A DNA stretch of 8,350 bases from a bacterium TMED144 (GTDB lineage: Bacteria; Fidelibacterota; Marinisomatia; Marinisomatales; TCS55): the NCBI GenBank assembly GCA_002170005.2, contig NHGT02000020.1:79213-87562 (forward strand), in the 5' to 3' direction. A program made the position numbers and the translations under genes. Below, in pieces: positions 5,773-8,350 of the stretch (its first letter is position 1; the number at the start of each line of letters is the position of its first letter). A model generated the notes under the pieces. That model was given only the letters and a program-made list of their open reading frames with translations, did no database searches and was not told where the DNA came from.

Positions 5773-7188
5773 ATGTCAAATCTTACTAATCAACTTATAT
5801 CAAACATTCTATTTTGGCTCTCAAGAAAAAAATGGTTAGTCATTACTTTTTTTATTAGTGTCTCTCTTTTTTATGTTGAAACCCCTGAGGGTTTAACCTC
5901 TGATGCTCATCGTACGCTAATAATTGTTGTTACAGCTTTAATTTTAATTGTTTCCGAGTCCATACCTTTGCCAGCGATAGCCATGTTGATTTTGATAATG
6001 GAGGTTGTCTTAGGTGTGGATACTGCAGATGGTGTGGCATCATCGTTCATGAGTGATGCAGTTTTTTTTATTATGGGGTCTTTAATGCTTGCTGTTGCCA
6101 TTGTGCATCAAGGCTTAGATAAACGATTAGCCTTATCGATTATTAATATTACGGGAAACAAAACCTGGAGAATAGCTTTTGGATTTGTATTTTTCTCTGC
6201 ATTAATGTCTTCATTCATTGGGGAACATACGGTTGCTGCAATGATGCTCCCTGTTGCGTTAGCATTATTGAGATATTCTGGTAAAAAACCATATCAAACA
6301 TCAAATTTATCAAGCTTATTATTGTTTTCAATAGCTTATGGCTGTGCTCTTGGCTCAATTGGAACTCCATCTGGTGGAGGTAGAAATGCAATTATGATTG
6401 GTTATTTTTCAGAATTTAACATCGCTAAGATTTCTTACTGGGATTGGATAAAATATGCATATCCTATGATGTTGATTGAGATACCAATAGCTTCTTTAAT
6501 TTTATGGTTAACATTCAAGCCTAAAAAGAAAATTTTGGATTCAGCAGTTAGAAAACTAAAGGTTAGCGTAGCAAAAGATGGTAAGCTATCATCCAATCAA
6601 GTGATGTCCATTGTTATCTTTATTTTTGTATTCTTTTCATGGATTTTTTTGAGCCCTTCTATTGGTTTGGGCATTGTAGCGCTTATGGGTGTCTTTTTTT
6701 ATCTTTCATTTAGGCTGATAGATTGGCATGATTTGACGAGAAGAACAAATTGGGGTGTAGTTATATTGTTTGGATCTGCCATATCACTCGGTATACAAAT
6801 GAATGAAACAGGAGCTGCTAAATGGTTAGCTGATTCTATATTGAATTCACTAAGCAAAAGCATAGATGATCCATCTACATTAAGATGGTTTTTTTCAGTA
6901 ATTGTTAGCGGCATTATGACCAATCTTTTAAGCAATGCTGCAACTGTTGCTATCTTAGGCCCCATTGTGCTTGAAATGGGCGGAGATCCAATTATTTTGG
7001 GTATGTCAACATCTATTGCATCTGCTTTTGCATATTTAACTATTGTTGCATCACCAACGTGCATGATCATTTATTCAACCGGACTCATAAGTTCTAAAGA
7101 TTATATTAAAGCAGGTTGGAAACTGTTTATTATTTCTATAACATTGTTGTTGCTAATCTCAATATTTTATTGGCCATTATTATCATGA
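5773..7188 (+). CDS. SLC13/DASS-family anion (dicarboxylate or sulfate type) permease
   Basis: This 471-residue polytopic membrane protein has about eleven hydrophobic segments and the two-fold repeat layout of the divalent anion:sodium symporter family (VcINDY relatives). Features that place it are: ESIPLPAIAMLIL near 62-74, HTVAAMMLPVALALL after the first hairpin, GSIGTPSGGGRNA near 193-205, and a second half with LLSNAATVAILGPI (385-398) and VASPTCMIIYSTG near its end. In canonical members each half carries a substrate- and sodium-binding SNT. Here the first is GEH (150-152) and the second SNA (387-389), so the substrate may differ from succinate-type anions. No Shine-Dalgarno site precedes the ATG (AATTAGAA only). 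The start is supported because the first membrane segment begins around residue 20. The gene heads an operon, and its stop codon overlaps the start of the stress-protein gene. Tracts of seven to eight T lie in the coding sequence without breaking it. Confidence 0.87.
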   Translation: MSNLTNQLISNILFWLSRKKWLVITFFISVSLFYVETPEGLTSDAHRTLIIVVTALILIVSESIPLPAIAMLILIMEVVLGVDTADGVASSFMSDAVFFIMGSLMLAVAIVHQGLDKRLALSIINITGNKTWRIAFGFVFFSALMSSFIGEHTVAAMMLPVALALLRYSGKKPYQTSNLSSLLLFSIAYGCALGSIGTPSGGGRNAIMIGYFSEFNIAKISYWDWIKYAYPMMLIEIPIASLILWLTFKPKKKILDSAVRKLKVSVAKDGKLSSNQVMSIVIFIFVFFSWIFLSPSIGLGIVALMGVFFYLSFRLIDWHDLTRRTNWGVVILFGSAISLGIQMNETGAAKWLADSILNSLSKSIDDPSTLRWFFSVIVSGIMTNLLSNAATVAILGPIVLEMGGDPIILGMSTSIASAFAYLTIVASPTCMIIYSTGLISSKDYIKAGWKLFIISITLLLLISIFYWPLLS

Positions 7189-8069
7189 ATATATTAATTG
7201 CAATAAGTAGCAAACATCACTCTGAGCCTACCTTAAAAGCTGGTATGAAGGTTGCCAACGCTTTTAACGCTTCTTCAACCGTGCTTGAAGTTGGTGAAAA
7301 AATCAATGAGTTCAGTATGAAAGAAGTGTATATGGCTAGAGAAAGAATTGAATCTTGGAATTTTGATCGTCCAGGTGTTGATGTATTAGAATGGGCTTTT
7401 AATTTTTTATGTAAAGAAAAGTTGATAAACGATTCTAGCATTGAAAAGGGTTTTCCCAAAAATACCTTAGTTGAAAATAGTAGTAGACGATCGGAAGTTT
7501 TTTTAGAAAAAGGTAAAGCTAAAAACATTAGCTTAATTATTAGAAATGGAGATATCATTGAAGAATTAAGAAATGAAGTTCAATCTGGTTATTATGATGT
7601 TACCATCTTAGGAGGCAGTAAAAGCGGAAACCTATCGTTTGATATGGTTCAATATATTGAAAGCTCCATTTTTATAGTTAAAAACTTTCAAACCAAGAAA
7701 AAAAACAAAATTTTACTCGCGGTAGATTCTTCAAAAGGGTCAAAAAAGGCAATTAAATATTGTGTAGGTATTGCCGATGCATTTAATATTGAAGTTGATA
7801 TAATTACTGTAACACAAGATGTAAAATTGAGAAAAGTAAATCAAAATATGGCTGAGTATGCTTCAAAATTTTTAAGAAAATTTAACATTAAAAACAAAAT
7901 TATTTTAGAGGAGGGTAATCCTGTTGATGTTATCCCAAAAAAGGCAGGAAATAATCATATTTTGGTCATTGGTTCATCTAGTAGAGGACCTATAAAAACT
8001 TTCTTTCAAAGCAGTACGCCTATCAAAATTTTAAAAAAATGTAATTGCCCCATTTTAGTTGTCAAATAA
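7185..8069 (+). CDS. Tandem universal stress protein (two UspA-like domains)
   Basis: The protein has 294 residues if started at the ATG at 7185, which overlaps the transporter stop as ATGA. This start puts the UspA-type first strand (MNILIAISS) at the N-terminus, as in the family. The in-frame ATG at 7116 would add a hydrophobic tail encoded by the transporter's last codons and is unlikely. Domain 1 (about 1-170) has the UspA opening and a GYYDVTILGG strand but a long divergent middle. Domain 2 (174-294) has NKILLAVDSSKGSKKAI and ends ILKKCNCPILVVK, a classical UspA finish. The ATP-binding pattern G-2x-G-9x-G-S/T reads G263-S-S-S266, then S276-S277, so only the first Gly remains. Proteins of this kind act as soluble, often nucleotide-binding regulators. 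Its coupling to the transporter suggests it modulates or senses transport, which is an inference. The cargo or partner is unknown. Confidence 0.83.
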   Translation: MNILIAISSKHHSEPTLKAGMKVANAFNASSTVLEVGEKINEFSMKEVYMARERIESWNFDRPGVDVLEWAFNFLCKEKLINDSSIEKGFPKNTLVENSSRRSEVFLEKGKAKNISLIIRNGDIIEELRNEVQSGYYDVTILGGSKSGNLSFDMVQYIESSIFIVKNFQTKKKNKILLAVDSSKGSKKAIKYCVGIADAFNIEVDIITVTQDVKLRKVNQNMAEYASKFLRKFNIKNKIILEEGNPVDVIPKKAGNNHILVIGSSSRGPIKTFFQSSTPIKILKKCNCPILVVK

Positions 8070-8076
8070 TTATAGT

Positions 8077-8082
8077 AGGAGA
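8077..8082 (+). promoter_or_regulatory. Strong Shine-Dalgarno site of the glutamate dehydrogenase gene
   Basis: AGGAGA lies 5 bases before the ATG at 8088 and is the best ribosome binding site in the window. It sits in the 18-nt gap after the stress-protein gene, leaving little room for a separate promoter or terminator. It also fixes the start, since the dehydrogenase N-terminal extension begins here. Confidence 0.75.
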
Positions 8083-8087
8083 AAATC

Positions 8088-8350
8088 ATGTCACTTAAAG
8101 TAAATAATAAAAAAGCTAGCGATGATCAATTTAACCAAGCAGCAGATCTTATAGGTTTGGATGAGGAAGTAAGACTTTCATTGATTGCTCCAGATAGAGA
8201 ATTAATGGTTGAAGTCCCATTAAGAAAAGACGATGGTACAATTCAAAGTTTTCGTGGATACAGAGTCCAGCATAATAATTCTAGAGGACCTTTCAAGGGC
8301 GGCATAAGGTTTCATGAAGAAGTGGATCTTGATGAGGTGAGAGCTTTAGC
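8088..8350 (+). CDS. gdhA: Glutamate dehydrogenase (Glu/Leu/Phe/Val family), N-terminal part
   Basis: The frame is open from the ATG to the window edge and shows the first 87 residues. The order of features is that of hexameric glutamate dehydrogenases: an N-terminal helix with AADLIGLDEEVRLSLIAPDRELMVEVPLR, then the strand pair FRGYRVQHNNSRGPFKGGIRFH, where K70 corresponds to the substrate-binding lysine of the GPxKGGxRFH signature, then DLDEVRAL. The enzyme reversibly deaminates glutamate to 2-oxoglutarate and ammonia with NAD(P). Leucine and phenylalanine dehydrogenases share this fold but have a different motif around HNN, so they are less likely. Coenzyme specificity cannot be judged because the Rossmann domain is outside the window. 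It follows the transporter and stress-protein genes in the same direction and probably shares their transcript. Confidence 0.9.
   Translation, partial: MSLKVNNKKASDDQFNQAADLIGLDEEVRLSLIAPDRELMVEVPLRKDDGTIQSFRGYRVQHNNSRGPFKGGIRFHEEVDLDEVRAL

Noticed and set aside
7116..7184. A longer start for the stress protein at the ATG at 7116
   Set aside because: The extra 23 residues would be encoded out of frame over the transporter's last membrane segment. The UspA domain begins exactly at the ATG at 7185, which also forms an ATGA overlap.
5907..7558. Minus-strand frames at 5907-6101, 6699-7070 and 7217-7558
   Set aside because: They are shadows of the transporter and stress-protein genes, which have clear family motifs in the plus frames.
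1..8350. CRISPR arrays, tRNA or rRNA genes, insertion sequences, phage or defence genes
   Set aside because: I saw no regularly spaced repeats, cloverleaf-like GC stems, transposase motifs or terminal inverted repeats. Nearly all the sequence is explained by metabolic, transport and stress genes.

Overview
The window is AT-rich DNA, roughly one third G+C by eye, with short intergenic gaps and compact operons. Every recognisable gene is bacterial. The gene families suggest a free-living heterotroph of the Bacteroidota or Ca. Marinimicrobia type, possibly marine with a streamlined genome. The main pointers are a very large secreted two-domain amidohydrolase, a transketolase with a GDGDFQEP motif, and an SLC13 transporter paired with a universal stress protein. 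This placement is an inference from gene style; the window holds no rRNA or other phylogenetic marker. Shine-Dalgarno sites are uneven: clear before the amidohydrolase and glutamate dehydrogenase genes, weak or absent before the others.

Region 1 (1-1859, minus strand) is the first 619 codons of a secreted amidohydrolase-superfamily protein whose 3' end lies outside the window. Its first barrel has lost the HxH metal motif. A second amidohydrolase domain with an intact HxH begins just before the window edge. An AT-rich 191-bp divergent promoter region follows (1860-2050).

Region 2 (2051-5195, plus strand) is a tight rpe-tkt-rpiB cluster with gaps of 4 and 15 nt. It encodes ribulose-5-phosphate 3-epimerase, transketolase and ribose-5-phosphate isomerase B. 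These are three of the four activities of the non-oxidative pentose phosphate branch; transaldolase is not in the window. RpiB is of the mycobacterial type, with Glu where many RpiBs have the catalytic Cys. The cluster meets a convergent sixA-like histidine phosphatase gene (5199-5687, minus) with only 3 nt between the stop codons.

Region 3 (5688-5772) is an 85-bp divergent intergenic region built around a perfect 20-bp palindrome flanked by matching outer blocks. It is a candidate operator or paired promoter.

Region 4 (5773 to the window end, plus strand) reads as one operon. It holds an SLC13/DASS-family permease with altered SNT signature motifs, a tandem universal stress protein joined to it by an ATGA stop/start overlap, and, 18 nt further on behind a strong Shine-Dalgarno site, the first 87 codons of a glutamate dehydrogenase. 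The arrangement suggests that anion or dicarboxylate uptake, a nucleotide- or stress-sensing regulator and glutamate/2-oxoglutarate metabolism are expressed together. This functional link is inferred from gene order only.

I see no RNA genes, CRISPR arrays, insertion sequences or phage genes. The strongest candidates for something under-described are the DASS-USP-GDH operon with its unusual transporter signature and the symmetric regulatory dyad in front of it.
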